Virus record (IMG/VR): IMGVR_UViG_3300012954_000010
Span: 34,498 to 98,497 of that record
Source: a virus
Reading direction: 5' to 3' (one strand)
Length of the DNA: 64,000 bases
The notes beneath the pieces are model-generated. The model had not been told where the DNA came from. It was given only the letters and a program-made list of their open reading frames with translations, and made no database searches. Shown piece by piece: positions 32,283-45,900 of this stretch. The position numbers and the translations under genes were made by a program. How positions within the stretch are numbered: position 1 is the first letter of the stretch; the number at the start of each line of letters is the position of its first letter.

Positions 32283-33973
32283 TAGTATGCTTTGATGATG
32301 AAAGTCATAGTGAGACTAGGTTGTGTAGTATCACATGTAATATTTAGAGCATTTTCAAGACTATCAGCGGTTAGTGACGATCCATCTGCATCAGCTGCAG
32401 TATGTGATGGAGGACTTGCCATTGATCCGATAGTTTGACTAATCTCAAAACTTCCGTGGTTATGTGATCTAAATGATTGCTCCGTTGGATCCTTACTTGT
32501 ACCTGCTAGGTTCAGTGACATTGGATATGAACCATGTCTAAATTGAACATCAACTGTTCCACCATTTTTTACAGGTAAGTTCAGTGTAATTTCATAAATT
32601 GGTGCTAGAACTGTACCAGTATTTTCAATCTGTTGAATTATAGTTCCTTCACGGAAAACATGATACTTATTATCAACAGATACCGCAGTGACATACATCA
32701 ATGGTACGATCTTGTCGTATTGATACCAGTTTTCGGAACCAACACTATACAATCTTCTAATATCTGTGCCAGCGGGAAGAGTGAATGAACTAGAATCTGA
32801 TGTAAGAGTAACACCAGACACAGAAAATACAGGTGCTAGTTCTGGATCATCTACTAGACCATCACCTCTCACTGCAGCTCCAGTGTCATATCCTAAGAAA
32901 TTTGGTCTTTGTCTTACCTGCATTGGTCTTGGGAAGTATCCAGTATGACATGGTTGCTGGTGAGTATCTACTGGTTCAGTATCAATAATTTGTTCTGTGT
33001 TTTGACGACCAAAAATAGTTTGTGTGTATGTTGTATTAACTGGACCAGTTCCGCCGTTAGCTTGTTCTCTATCAGTTGATGGCCAATTGGATGCACCTGC
33101 AGGAACATTACCCCAATAATTTTTTCCTGTGCTATCCTGAATGAACTCCATGAAATTATCACACCTTGGTAGTGTGTTTTCATGGAAACCATCACCATAC
33201 ATTGTCATACTCACAGCACCATTCTGCCATGATGTTGGTTCTGTTTCAGCATTCTGACAGGTGTTTGGACCCTCGGTTTGATTACAAAGACCAGTAGATG
33301 CTTCACCAGTCATCTCAATACCTCGGTCAGTCCTGAATACCATCGGACCAGAAGCATTTGGGTTAGCAGATCCAAGAGAATCACTATGACCATGTGATGG
33401 CATATGGTTGATTCCAAGTTTTCTGTTCAATGTATGAACAGTCTCTAAAAAGTCTGGAGCTGTTAGTGTAATATTATCAAACTTAAAATATAAATTACCA
33501 GCAAGGTTCAGTGTAAAATCAATATCACCAGATGCTTGATATGTACTATTAATTAACTGATCTTCACCGAAACCTGAGATCAAGTCACCCAGTTTACTTC
33601 CTTGTTCATCATATATCGCATTGGCAGGATCCTGCTGTCCCATTTGATAAGTAGGATCATCCAGATATTGTCTCTCAAGGTCAACCAGAACAGTTGCAGA
33701 CAACTGTGGTAGTCTGAATGTTGCTGTAGTTCCATAGTATGGAAACTCTGGATGATTACCACTAGCATCAGTCATGTCACCACCATAGGTGTCACCCAAA
33801 CTTGCTGCTAGCAATGGATAATCAGAAGCATTCAATGTCTGCCCAGTGCAAACAATCCAACCTTTAGGAATATTAGAGGCAAGGAATCCATTGCCTCCAT
33901 CCCCTCCCCAAGGCATGATGCTGCCAATTTTGGCAGACCTCATGGTTTTTAGAGAATCGTATCTTACTGTCAT
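32282..33973 (-). CDS. Collar-domain tail fibre protein
   Basis: 563 aa. IPKGWIVCTGQTLNASDYP and FRLPQL form an N-terminal collar domain, followed by beta-rich repeats, HMPSHGHSDSLG (about residue 195), and a second His cluster FRSHNHGSFEIS near 515. It ends ITCDTTQPSLTMTFIIKAY, echoing the ends of the other two collar proteins (MEYLIKI and CKYLIKAF). The three are therefore probably tandem paralogues. Stop of this gene and start of the 460-aa gene share one base. Confidence 0.75.
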   Translation of the reverse strand: MTVRYDSLKTMRSAKIGSIMPWGGDGGNGFLASNIPKGWIVCTGQTLNASDYPLLAASLGDTYGGDMTDASGNHPEFPYYGTTATFRLPQLSATVLVDLERQYLDDPTYQMGQQDPANAIYDEQGSKLGDLISGFGEDQLINSTYQASGDIDFTLNLAGNLYFKFDNITLTAPDFLETVHTLNRKLGINHMPSHGHSDSLGSANPNASGPMVFRTDRGIEMTGEASTGLCNQTEGPNTCQNAETEPTSWQNGAVSMTMYGDGFHENTLPRCDNFMEFIQDSTGKNYWGNVPAGASNWPSTDREQANGGTGPVNTTYTQTIFGRQNTEQIIDTEPVDTHQQPCHTGYFPRPMQVRQRPNFLGYDTGAAVRGDGLVDDPELAPVFSVSGVTLTSDSSSFTLPAGTDIRRLYSVGSENWYQYDKIVPLMYVTAVSVDNKYHVFREGTIIQQIENTGTVLAPIYEITLNLPVKNGGTVDVQFRHGSYPMSLNLAGTSKDPTEQSFRSHNHGSFEISQTIGSMASPPSHTAADADGSSLTADSLENALNITCDTTQPSLTMTFIIKAY

Positions 33974-33983
33974 TTGTTCTAAA

Positions 33984-36900
33984 TTAGAGTTCCATCAACC
34001 ACCAACCGCGTAGTGCAGGTGGAATAGTTCTAGCATTTGCAGATCCTTCGATGTCAACAGTACCAGCATATACAAGTCCGAAGGATGCATTTCTGGTTTG
34101 AACAACTAGTTCACCAGAATCCCAGGTAGTTGTCAGAGTTTGACCAGCACCAGCGCCAATCTTAGATCCAGTGCTGTCACCTTGGATAGGTGTAGCAATG
34201 TTATTGATCTTCTTCGCTCTGAGGATCAGACTCGTGTTATATGTCAGGTTACCACTGAGTTCAATGAATCTAATCATGTCACCAGTCTGTGCATTGTCTG
34301 GTAGATATAGAACCATGTTGCTTCCAGAAGAAGCATTAACCATATAGTTATTATTTACCTCAAGTGGGTTGTCTTGCTGCTGACCAATGCCAGTTGATGC
34401 ATCAAATGCAACATATGTGTGTCTTCTACCACCATTACCTGTCCAGTATTTCTCAATACCGAACGAATCGATAGCATTGTTCTGATAAATTCTGAAGTCT
34501 TTAGCACCTTCAGTTCCACCAACACCAGCAGATCCTAGGTTATCAATATGGAAGATGGATTGTGTTGCATCTTCATCTACCTTAAGTTGACCCTTCTGAT
34601 AGAATGTCTCACCCATCAAGACATTACCTTCTCTGTTAGTAACACGGAAGGATGTCTCAGTAGAGCAGATGCCATTCATCTGACAATCATCATAGAAGAT
34701 CTTGAGGTCACCATAGAATGTAGCAGCACCCTTGAGTGTCATGCCATTCGTGTTAGTTAATGGATCTTCAATCGATCCATCACCAGAGTGACCATCGTCA
34801 TTAGAGATAGACAGAACCAGAGTCTTACCATCAGAACCAAACATTCTGAGGACACCACTGTTGATAGTGAGGTCATCTTGAATTGTTACCTTACCACCAT
34901 TGTATAGTTCAACAATAGGAGTGGTGACAACATTAGGAACTCTGACACTCTTAGGTAGTTTGATAGCATAGAATACATCAAGAGAACCATCAACACTATC
35001 AGCGACAAAGAATTCTGTGCCGATTCTCATCATGGTGAAGTAATCTAGTTTTGGTGAAATTAGATCACCATCACGCAGAGTTAATTCTAGTCTTAGGTCA
35101 CTAGTGTTAGGTGTGCGTGCCTTGAGAGCAGTTGCACGATCTCCTTGAGTTGCAGGAACATCATGTAAGAGTGTTGTTGTTCTCTCATACTTCTCAAGTT
35201 TAACAACTTGAACACCAGCAGCGAAATTTTGTGCAGTTGTTCCTTCTACACCTCTACCACCATTTGGATATGCAGCATTGCTAGAAGTTGGTAGGAAGAA
35301 TAGACCACCAGCCTCATATGGATCATCAGTAACTTGAATAATTTCAATTTGAGATCCAGTGACATACATGGCAACTAAATCACCCTTCATGAAGGCATCT
35401 AGATTAGATGCAATCTGAATATTAGTTGTAGCAGCAACAATACTTGCTGGTAGAGTAGTAATAGGACCTGTTGTTAGTTCCGATTGAGGATCGAATCTGT
35501 AAACAGTACAAACATCAACATCAGCAGTGTATGCAGCAGGTGATGTGCCGAACGCTTCAGCGTTGAAGAATACAGTGGCGTGGGTGTTGCCAATCTTGGT
35601 ATCACCTGTGCATGTATCAACTTCAAATGTAGTGATAGGATTAGTAGCACCATTAGTAATGGTGAGTTTCTTATTTGTAGGAGAATTTGTGAATGGTGTG
35701 GTGCAGCTACCTTTGATTGTTAGAGAACCAGTTAGTTCCTGATCACCCTTAGATTTAACAGCACCTGTGGTAGAATCTACCTCATATACAGTCTCCTCAT
35801 TGTTGCTATCACAACCATTCTTGATCCTGAACTTCTTAGCTACCTGAGATAAGAGAGTCTTGACCTTGAATACTTCACCAATATCAAATACAGAGTTGTT
35901 TGCACTAGATTCTCTACCGATGATTACATAGTCACCGATAGCAATAGTGCCACCAAACTGTGCAAGATATACATTCTCATCATTACCCTGATCATCGATT
36001 GGTTGCTCAGTCCATGTAGCGTCAAACTGTACGATACACTTATAGATCGCAGTCCTATCTGGATGTGCGTTGCTGACAGCAGTGAAAGTACCAAATGGTT
36101 CTCTCTCAACAACGAGATAGTATGGAGCGGTGCTGATTCTAGGTAGAGAAACAACTCTCACAAATTCAACATTACTACCAACAGAAGTGGTAGTGTATCT
36201 CATATTAGTGATACCATAATGATCTACAGAATCACCACTAATCGCTTCCTGATAGAGTTGGAACACAACTCCACCAGTTTGAGCATTGACAGGCATGTCA
36301 AGACTCAATCTTGCATAGTTCTTGCTTTGATCAATCCACTGAACAAATGTTGGCCAGGTTGATGGATCAAAATCATCTAGATCTGTTGGACAGATAAATC
36401 CAGCAGAGGTGAATGATGCACCATCATCAGTGGAGTAACGAATCTGTAGACCTTCTTCTTGTCCAGCACCAGATCTATCTGGTACTTCACCACCATTGTT
36501 GTTATTACCAACATAAACATCAATTTCAATTCTGATGACAGGACCATTGTTGTTAATGAATGACGCATCAAGTGATTGGAAGTTAACAGATCTTGGACCA
36601 GTAGTTGTCTCCTGACTGTTTGTGAAGAACGCAAGATACTTCTGACCAGTGTTAAATCCACCACCGTTACCAGTTCCAGGTCCACTAAATGCAATTTCAA
36701 CACCACCCTCATATCCAGTGATGATGCCCTGTGGAGCATTACCATCAGTATAAGAACCGAATTCGGTTGTTACAGTAGCTGTATTTGCGGAGTCAGGAGA
36801 ATCTAGTAGTAGGATATCATTCTCTTGGAAGTATGGATTACCATTTGCATCCAGAGACTCTCTAAGAAGTGGTAGATAGTATTGGTTACCAGTTAGTGTT

Positions 36901-39900
36901 GGTAGATCCTGAGGTTCAATTGTTGGGTTACCACCAATATTAGTGATTTCCTGCTGATAGTTAGTGCCACCCCAGTTACCACTACCTGAAGTATCAATTT
37001 CATTGTACTGAGGATCGCCAGATACAAATCTATTAACATCAATCAGGTCAACATTACTGTTGAATAGATTGTTACCAAGGATACCAGTTGGGTGTGCAAT
37101 CTTAGTAGATCCTGCTTGTCCTCTACTTGCAACGAAGGAGTAGGATGCAAATCCACCACATAGAGTCATGTCAGCGTTGAATCTAGCAGAAGAATCAACA
37201 ACTAGATTGTTTCTAATTGTGGTGCTACCACCTTGACCACCAATAGTAATCTGAGATGCGTTAGTAGCAAAGTCAAGAACAGAGGTTGCACTGTTTCCTG
37301 CGAAGAACTCAACTGTTCCTGCAGTAGATGTCAATCTAACAGTATCAAGTAAACCTCTCTTATTACCTAACTGGAAGTCTCCATCAACCTTGAAGGACTT
37401 GGTAGCAATGTTAACAAACGATAGAGATTCGTTGTTATTATATGCACCACCAATGGTAATCTTAGAGATATTAGTACCAGTATGTGGAGTGTTACCAATC
37501 CAGATATTACTATGAAGTGAGGAGTTACCAAAGTATAGGAACTGATCAGACTGACTATCATTCAGCATTCTCAGAGTTGTACCCTGAGGAGCAATCCTTA
37601 GAGCGCCAGTGAATGTAGAATCAGGAATGATATCAAAGTTACCACTGGTGATGTCAGTTCTGATCTCAGCAGTGTTAGATCCACCGCCACCGTGGACTTC
37701 AATATCCTCTTGGAATCTAGCATCGCCAGTGAATCTAGACTCACCGTCAACAACTAGTGCTCTGTCTAGTTCAGCGTTAGTTACATTGATACCAACGCGA
37801 CCACCATTAGCAGTAGAAACACGGAATGTTGCTTCATTTACTGGTGTGTATGCATCACCACCGACCATAAGAGCGTCGGTACGATCTTCCTGAGTTCTGT
37901 TAGCAAATACACTGTGACTTGCATAGTCAGTTACTTTCTTACCAGAGATGAATGCTGTACCAACAACATCTAGGTTTGCACGAGGTGTAGTGTTAGAGTC
38001 GATGAAGTTAGTCTGATAAGAATCTCTCTCAGATCTAGCAACAGTGTTAACACCTAACTTATAGTCACCGATATTAGCAGTATTTGTTCTAATTGCTTCT
38101 GCACCTAGAACACCAAACTCTTTCCAGTTGGAGTTAGAGAACTCCATGGTGATGTTTGCATTTGCTGCAACTTCATCTGCCCAGAGTCGTGGGTTATCAC
38201 CCTGAACACTGTTCTTGACATTATTAATTGCAATCTGTACAGTATTTGCTGCACCACTGAATCCATTAGCGATGACCTGCCAAGTTCCATCAACCTGACT
38301 ATCTGTCATACCAAGAATTCTGATCTCAGATCCACTGGTAATACCAAGTAGATCATTAGTTAGAGATCCACCCCACTCAATAGTAACAATATTAGTATTG
38401 TTAAATGTTAGTGTGTAGATATTGGTATTGCCAATCTCGGTGAAGAAGTTAGCATAGATCCAACCCAAGGATCCACTCTGTCCAACAGACTCACCCTTGA
38501 GTAGCATGTCACCTGCAAGTGGAGCACCAGCAGAACCATACTGTACGATCTGAGAAGCATTGAATGCTCCATACTGATCAGGTGTGATGTTAGATGGAGA
38601 TGTGCCAACAATATGAGTTTGAATCTTATATGGTTGACCGTCTCTGCGACTATTGAACTGGAAAATTGCAGCGGAAATTTTATTTCGTGCAATGACAATA
38701 TCGCCTTCGGTTTCCTGATTTCTAAGGAAAGCATTTCTATCCAGAGATCCATCATCAACAGCAGGATCAACGAAGGAGGAGATAGTTAGTGCTGCCTCTC
38801 TTACAGTGCCAAGAACATTGATGAGAACTGGGGAGTTAAATGTACTACGACGATCCTGTGCTTCACCACCGTTAACAGTGATGTATTCGTTGAATGTAAC
38901 AGGTGTATCGAATGTAGTAACGAGGTTGCCTAGTGTCTCGTCATCATCAGCAGAATCCTGAAGTGTTGCAGACTCTAGGAACTCTTCTTCACCAGTGATA
39001 GCGTCAATCTTACGGTTACCAATGTATAGGTCACCATTAGAGTTCAAACCAGTGTAGAATACAAGACCACCGTCTTGCTTCTTAGATTGTGCGTAGAAGT
39101 CTTGAGTTGCTGTGAGTACAACTTCCTGACGAGCAGGTAGACCAGTTGAATAGTTACCAGGACCGAAACCTAGGTATTCAAAGGTATGGTTACCAGCACG
39201 AGCGATAGATGGACGACGAAGTTCAACATAGTAACGCTGATCACTCATGACCGTGCTGTCACCAGCAATAGGAATCTTACGATCCTCAGATCCAGATGCA
39301 GCATTACCTGATTGTGCAATCAGTCTGTTATCAACAGTAGAGCTGACTTGAGTATAAGAATTATTCTTAAGCGCAGGTGTTGCTAGGAGGTCAATCATTG
39401 CCTCCTTAGTCATCGATCCCTTGAAGTCGTTAACTCTTACAAGACCGTGTACATAGTTGTCTGCAGCAGAGTATGTTGCAGGTGGATCAACCAATGTAGC
39501 ATCCAGTTTCTGATACCAGAGAGGATCGTTCTTGTAGTTAAGTGGATATAGTTTGCTGATAGGCTGAGAGAACTTGAAGTTCCTAAAGTTGCCTAGGTTA
39601 CCAGCACCCTGTGGGAATGGTGAGATGTTACCACGAACAGCAGTTAGATAGTAGATACCATCTTGCTGTCCAAAGATACGGCGTTGTACCTCTTCAACAT
39701 CAAAGATGTAGAATGTATCATCAATAACACCAGTGTCAGTAACAGACTCGATGTAGTATTGGATACCAGCATCGTCTTCGATGATATCACCAGGAGTTAC
39801 AGTGTAAACTGGTGCTCCATTCTGTCTGTAGTAGAATTCTGGATAGTTCTTACGGATTAGTTCCTTAATAACGAGAGACTTACCAAAGTCAGGGTCTGCA

Positions 39901-42900
39901 AGTAGATCGGAGAATGCAGCACCTTGACCAATTCTGATATTCTCAATGGTGTCGAATGTGATAGCACCTACAACACCCTTAAGGATCATGTACCAGTCAG
40001 ATGTTCCAGGAACATTTGTGATAGCATGTAGATAACCATAACCAGAAGAGTTACCGAACCACTCAACACGGTTGACTGCATCAGAGGACTGAGTTTTATC
40101 TGCAACAAAGTTGCCACCCTGAGGTGCAGTAACCTTGATTGTAGTAAATGTCTCGTTGATGAGAGCAGCATTGGTGATCTCAGGGTTGATAACATTCAAC
40201 TCTAAGTAGTCATTGTTATCAGCAGCAGTGAAATATCTACCAGACTCAATAGTCATGGTGACATAGTTCTGCGTCTCGATCTTCTTGGCATACTGAGTAG
40301 TACCAGTTAGATCCTTTCTGTATGGATCATACTCAACATCAGGGTTGAGGTTTAGTGTTTCAAACTCAGACTTAGTAACACCAATGACTTCATTGGATTG
40401 AACTGGGTTGAAGAATCTCGCCTTGGTTACATTACCAGATACAGGCTTCAGTACCAGTCTCTGTGGTACGAGTTTTCTAGTTTCGTCAGTTCTAGTCTTA
40501 ATTGTGAAACCGTTGATAGGATCACGAGCAGACTGTAGATAAGATGGAATGACATAACGCAAGCGATAGATTCTATCAAGTGCATCACGCTCATCCTTGA
40601 CACGCTCAAAGTAAGAGTCGTTTGTCTTATCAATACCATCAGCATATTCTCTGATACGACCGATGATCTGATCAGTTCCTAGATCGTTCTCAGTTTGTAG
40701 ATACCACTTACCATAGATCACTGGAGCAGTTCCAGGATTTGTGAAAGCGGGATCAAACTTCATAGGCGACTCACGCTTGTTAGCGAAGACGCTGAAGTCA
40801 TAAGTTCCAGGCTGGAATGTAATTTCGTTTACACCAGCTTCAGCATCTGATTTTGTCTTATAGATGGTGAAGACTTTCTCATTGATGTAACGAGCAAAGA
40901 AGTATACATTACCAAGGATTCTACCGTTACCATCAGCAACAGTAGGATCGGCTGCATATGCAGAACCTACTAGTGGTAGTTGACCACCTTCATTTGCTCT
41001 GAAGAATACGGTGTGACCAGTGATGTTAGGGAAAGGAACATCAAAGATGTGTGGTACATCTGTTCTGATGTTGGTGTTGCTGACACCATCAAGTTCACAA
41101 GAATACTGATGGAGATCATAGTTGTCATCTAGGACAAAGTTATAGATGTCAATCTCAACATCAGGATGGATATCCTCAACCTCAGCAGAGTGGATGTAGA
41201 TACCAGCAGCAGCGTTCTCTTTGCTGCTTGCAAGCATGATCTTAGTTTGATCAGAACCATCAAACGCACCGATATTAGAGTAATCCTCTGGTTTTGTAGT
41301 TCTACCAGGAGCAATTACATAATACTTCTCGTTAGTTTCAAAACCATTTGGTAGTCTGACAAGACGCTTGTCAACATCAACATACTGATTGGTTACAGTA
41401 TCATATCGTGGACGAGGTACAAGTCTGACAGCAGTTCCAGTCTCTAGGTTATGTGGATTAGAACCATTGTTGTCTAGAGTCCACACAGTTGCTCTAGCAG
41501 CAAGTTCTGTTGTTAGAGTAGGTGGTTCTGTACGAGCAACAGATGCTAGTCCAGTCTGAATAATCGTAGAGATGTTAGCAAAATACTGACGGATAGTAGA
41601 TGCTTGATCAACACACTCAGGATATGTTGTATGCTGAGTGATTGTCTCGTCAGTTGTAGGTGTGGTGCTACTGTATACACCAGCATCTAGTGTGAAGTAT
41701 AGGTAAGAGTTGGTGCTGGAGCTATTCGCATTAATAGAAGGACCAAACTCTAGACCGAGAGGAACTGGATTTCTAGCAACACTGTCAATATATCCAGGGT
41801 TCTCAATAGTATCAGTGAGAAGTTTGAATAGTGTAGTGATACCAGATGCAATGTCCTGACAGGAACCATTAGAGATAGTTCTAGTTACACTGCCTAGAGA
41901 AGTAGGAGTTGCAACAGCATCTTCTACGATCTTAAACAGAGTGTTGATAGTAACTCTAGTGTCCTCACATGATCCTTCAGATGCAGTCTTGGCAAGATCA
42001 TATAGAGTAATGTTACCTGCGATAGTATCAGTTACAATCTGAGTCAGTGTGGTGATGGAAGATCTTACATCTTCACAGGAACCAGCAGAAACAGTTCTAG
42101 TTACACCAGCGAGAGATGCTGGAGTTGTAACTGCATTGATAGGAATAGCAGCGAGTGTAGTGATAGCAGATCTTACATCATCACATGGTCCCTGAGAGAA
42201 TGTTCTAGTGACAGAGTATAGAGAAGTTCCACTAGTAATTGTGTTGGTGAGTAGAAGAACCAATGATGTAATGGTTGCTTCCTGCTGCTGACATGTTGGG
42301 TTTGCTTGATCAACAGTGATTGTGAGGTCCTTAACCTGAGTCAGAGATGTGTAACCACCAACGGTTACATCCTCATTTCTCATGACCTGAATCATGATGT
42401 CACGAGCTTCGTTGAATGCCTGAATAGTCTGAGCTTCTTCGCCTGCTACATGAGCACCAGTTGCATATAGATTTGCAGCGTCCCAAGTGCGATCATTACC
42501 ACCAAATGCTAGGTTATGTGCAACAACTTTGATGATGTCTTTAATGTCATCAATACAGTCTGCATCATTATTGGTTGGAACAGTGAAACCAGAGTTTGCT
42601 GCTTGCATTCTGCCGAACGCAATCTCTGCAATGAAGTTAGTGTTAGCAAGGATTAGATTCTTAGCGTCAGCTGACTTATTGTTAACAGGAGTTGGTTCGT
42701 TATATGTGATCGTAGTGTCTTTAGTCTGAGATAGACCATGTGAACCAGTGACTAGAACATCTTCGTTTCTCATCACCTGAATCATTAGGTCACGAGCATA
42801 CTCGAATGCCTGTACAGTTTCACTCTCTTCACCGACAACATGAGCGCCAGTGACATAGAGATTAGACATATCCCATGTACGATCGTTACCACCAAATGCT

Positions 42901-45900
42901 AGGTTGTAAGAGATCTCTTCTGCAAAGTCAATGAGGTCATCGATGCAGTCCTGTGGATCACCAGTAGGAGTCGTGAATCCAGGATTTTCTGCAAGCATTC
43001 TTGCATATGCTTCGTTTGCAATGAATGACTTGTTAGCAACGATTAGATCACGAGCGTCACCATTACGGTCTACAAGTGGATCTGGTAGATCATATGTAAT
43101 TGAATTATCAAATGTCTGGGTGTAACCATGTCTATACTGTGATGCAGTTTTAGTTACATTACCTAGACTAGATGGTGTAGTAACAGCATCGATTACAATC
43201 TGTCCAAGAGTAGCAACGCTAGACTGAATGTCATCACAAGAGCTGACAGAGTTAGTGCGTGTTACATTGTATAGGTAAGTGCCCTGACTTGTAATACTAG
43301 ATGTAAGAATATTGACTAGAGTAGTGATACTAGCAGCCTCATTTGCACAGCGAGGAGTGTTAGTATCAGTTGTGATTGAACTGTCAATTACCTGAGTCAG
43401 ACCTGTGTGACCACCAACAGTGATAGTCTCATTACGCATTGCCTGAATCATCATATCTCTCGCTTGGTTGAAAGCGTAGATAGTCTCAGTCTCTTCACCA
43501 GTTACATGAGCACCAGTTGCATAGTAGTTAGCAGCATCCCATGTTCTGTCGTTGCCGCCATATGCTAGGTTGTGTGCAACAACATCAATAACATCTTTGA
43601 TGTCATCTAGGCAGTCATTGTTGTTTCCAGTAGGAACACTGAATGTAGGATACTGTGCAAGCATTCTGCCCAGTGCAATCTCTGCAATGAAATCTTTGTT
43701 TGATAGAACTAGATTACGAGCATCACCTGCTTTATTGTTGACAGGAGTTGCAGGGTTGACAGTGATAGAAGTGTCATAGACCTGAGTGAAACCATGGTTT
43801 CCAAGGATTAGAATCTCCTCATTCCTCATTGCCATAGTCATCAGACTGAGAGCAAATTCAAATGCCTTGACAGTCTGAGCTTCTTCACCAGCAACATGAG
43901 CACCCTGAACATACAGGTTTGCCATGTCCCAAGTCTTATCATTACCACCGTATGCCACATTGTAAGAAATCTCATTAACGAAATCTACAATGTCATCAAT
44001 ACAGTCTTGTGGGTCACCAGTTGGTGTAGTAAAACCAGGATTTTCTGCAAGCATTCTTGCATATGCCTCAGCAGCAATCAGATTTCTGTTAGAAATCATC
44101 AAGTTCTTAGCATCAGCTGCACGGTTAGAACCACCAGCACCAATCAAGAGAACCTTCTGGTTTCTCATGACATCTACCATGATGTCACGGGCATGATCAA
44201 ATGCTTCGATGGTCTGAGACTCTTCACCAGCAACATGAGCGCCAGTTAGATATAGATCAGCAACTTCCCATACTCTATCGTTACCACCAAATGCAGTGTT
44301 GTATGCAACTTCTTCTACGAGATCTGCAATGTCATCAACACAGTCCTGAGTGTTACCAGTAGGAGGAACAAAACTAGGATTGTTTGCAATCATGCGAGCG
44401 TATGCTTCGTTCGCAATCATTGTCTTGTTAGCAAGAATCAAGTTGCGAGCATCGCCACCACGATCTGTTACAGAATCAGGTGCATTGTATGTAATAGTAG
44501 AATCAAATGTCTGAGTTAGACCATGAGCACCAGTAATTAGAACCTTCTGGTTCCTCATTACCTGAGCTGCCATGAGCTTTGCTTGCTCAAACACATACAG
44601 TGTTTGTAGTTCTTCGCCGCTTACATGTGCTCCCTTGACATAGGAATATGCTGCGTCGAATGTCTTATCATTACCACCATATGCAGTGTTGTCTGCAACT
44701 GCTTCTAGGAGGTCTACAACATCATCAATACAGTTGATGTTACCACCAGGGACAATGAATGTAGGATACTTAGCAAGCATTCTCTCGACTGCTTCATTAG
44801 CAATCAAGTTCTTGTTAGCAAGAATTAGATTACGAGCGTCACCATTACGGTCTTGTACCAGTTCTGGTGCAACATAAGTGATAGATGTATCCTTAGTCTG
44901 AGTTAGACCATGCGTGCCATAGATGAACACATCCTCATTACGCATGACCTGAATTGCCATGTCGCGTGCATACTCAAATGCTTTAACAGTCTGAGCTTCT
45001 TCACCAGCAACATGTGCTCCAGACTCGTATAGGTATGCTGCATCCCATACTTCATCGTTACCACCATAAGCAAGGTTCTCAGCAACAGCCTCGATAACAT
45101 CTACAATGTCATCAATACAATCTTGTGAGTTACCAGTTGGTGTAGTAAAACCAGGGAAGTCTAAGACCATACGGTCATATGCTTCTCTAGCAATAAAGTT
45201 TTTGTTAGTTAGGATCAGGTTACGGGCATCTCCGTTACGATCACCAACTAGTTTCTTAGTAGAATAGGTTGCCTTCTGTCCAAGCTCAATCTCAGTAGAA
45301 CTAACAACACGCTTAACATATGTGTCATTAGGAATAACTGGAGATGCAGGACGGGTTGCACCATTGTTGAGCTTACCATCAGTAAACTCTGATGGGTCGT
45401 AGTCTGCAACACGCATACCCTGAACGACACCAGAAGTATCACCGATGTCAACAATAGCAGAAGATGCTGTTGTAGCTGCTCCTGTACGCAAGTAGGAGAA
45501 GTTACGCATTGCTGCGATTGCTAGGTCTCTAGCGTAGTCGTAACCCTCTAGAGTTTCTGTCAGCTCACCAATGATGTAAGACAGACTGTTACCAACATAG
45601 TAAGACTCTGCTGCTTGGATGGTGTTGATGTTACCACCAAGTCTCAAGTCTTGTACAGTAGCATCGATTAGATAACCGATGTCACGACGGCACTTCTCAA
45701 TAGTAATGCCTTGCTTATCTAACAGGTATGGATACTTGTTAGTAATGTAACCATATGCTTCTTCTGCAATGAAGAGTTTGTTATCTTCAATTCTATCAGC
45801 AGCATCTAGATTCTTATGGTTAATAGTGATACCAGAAGGATTGAGAATATCTGCAGATGCAGTAAACTTCTTGAATCCATTTGGAGACAGAGTTGCATTG

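Noticed and set aside
42310-45221. CRISPR-like repetition
   Set aside because: The repeats are long, diverged and keep one coding frame; there are no short identical repeats with unique spacers.
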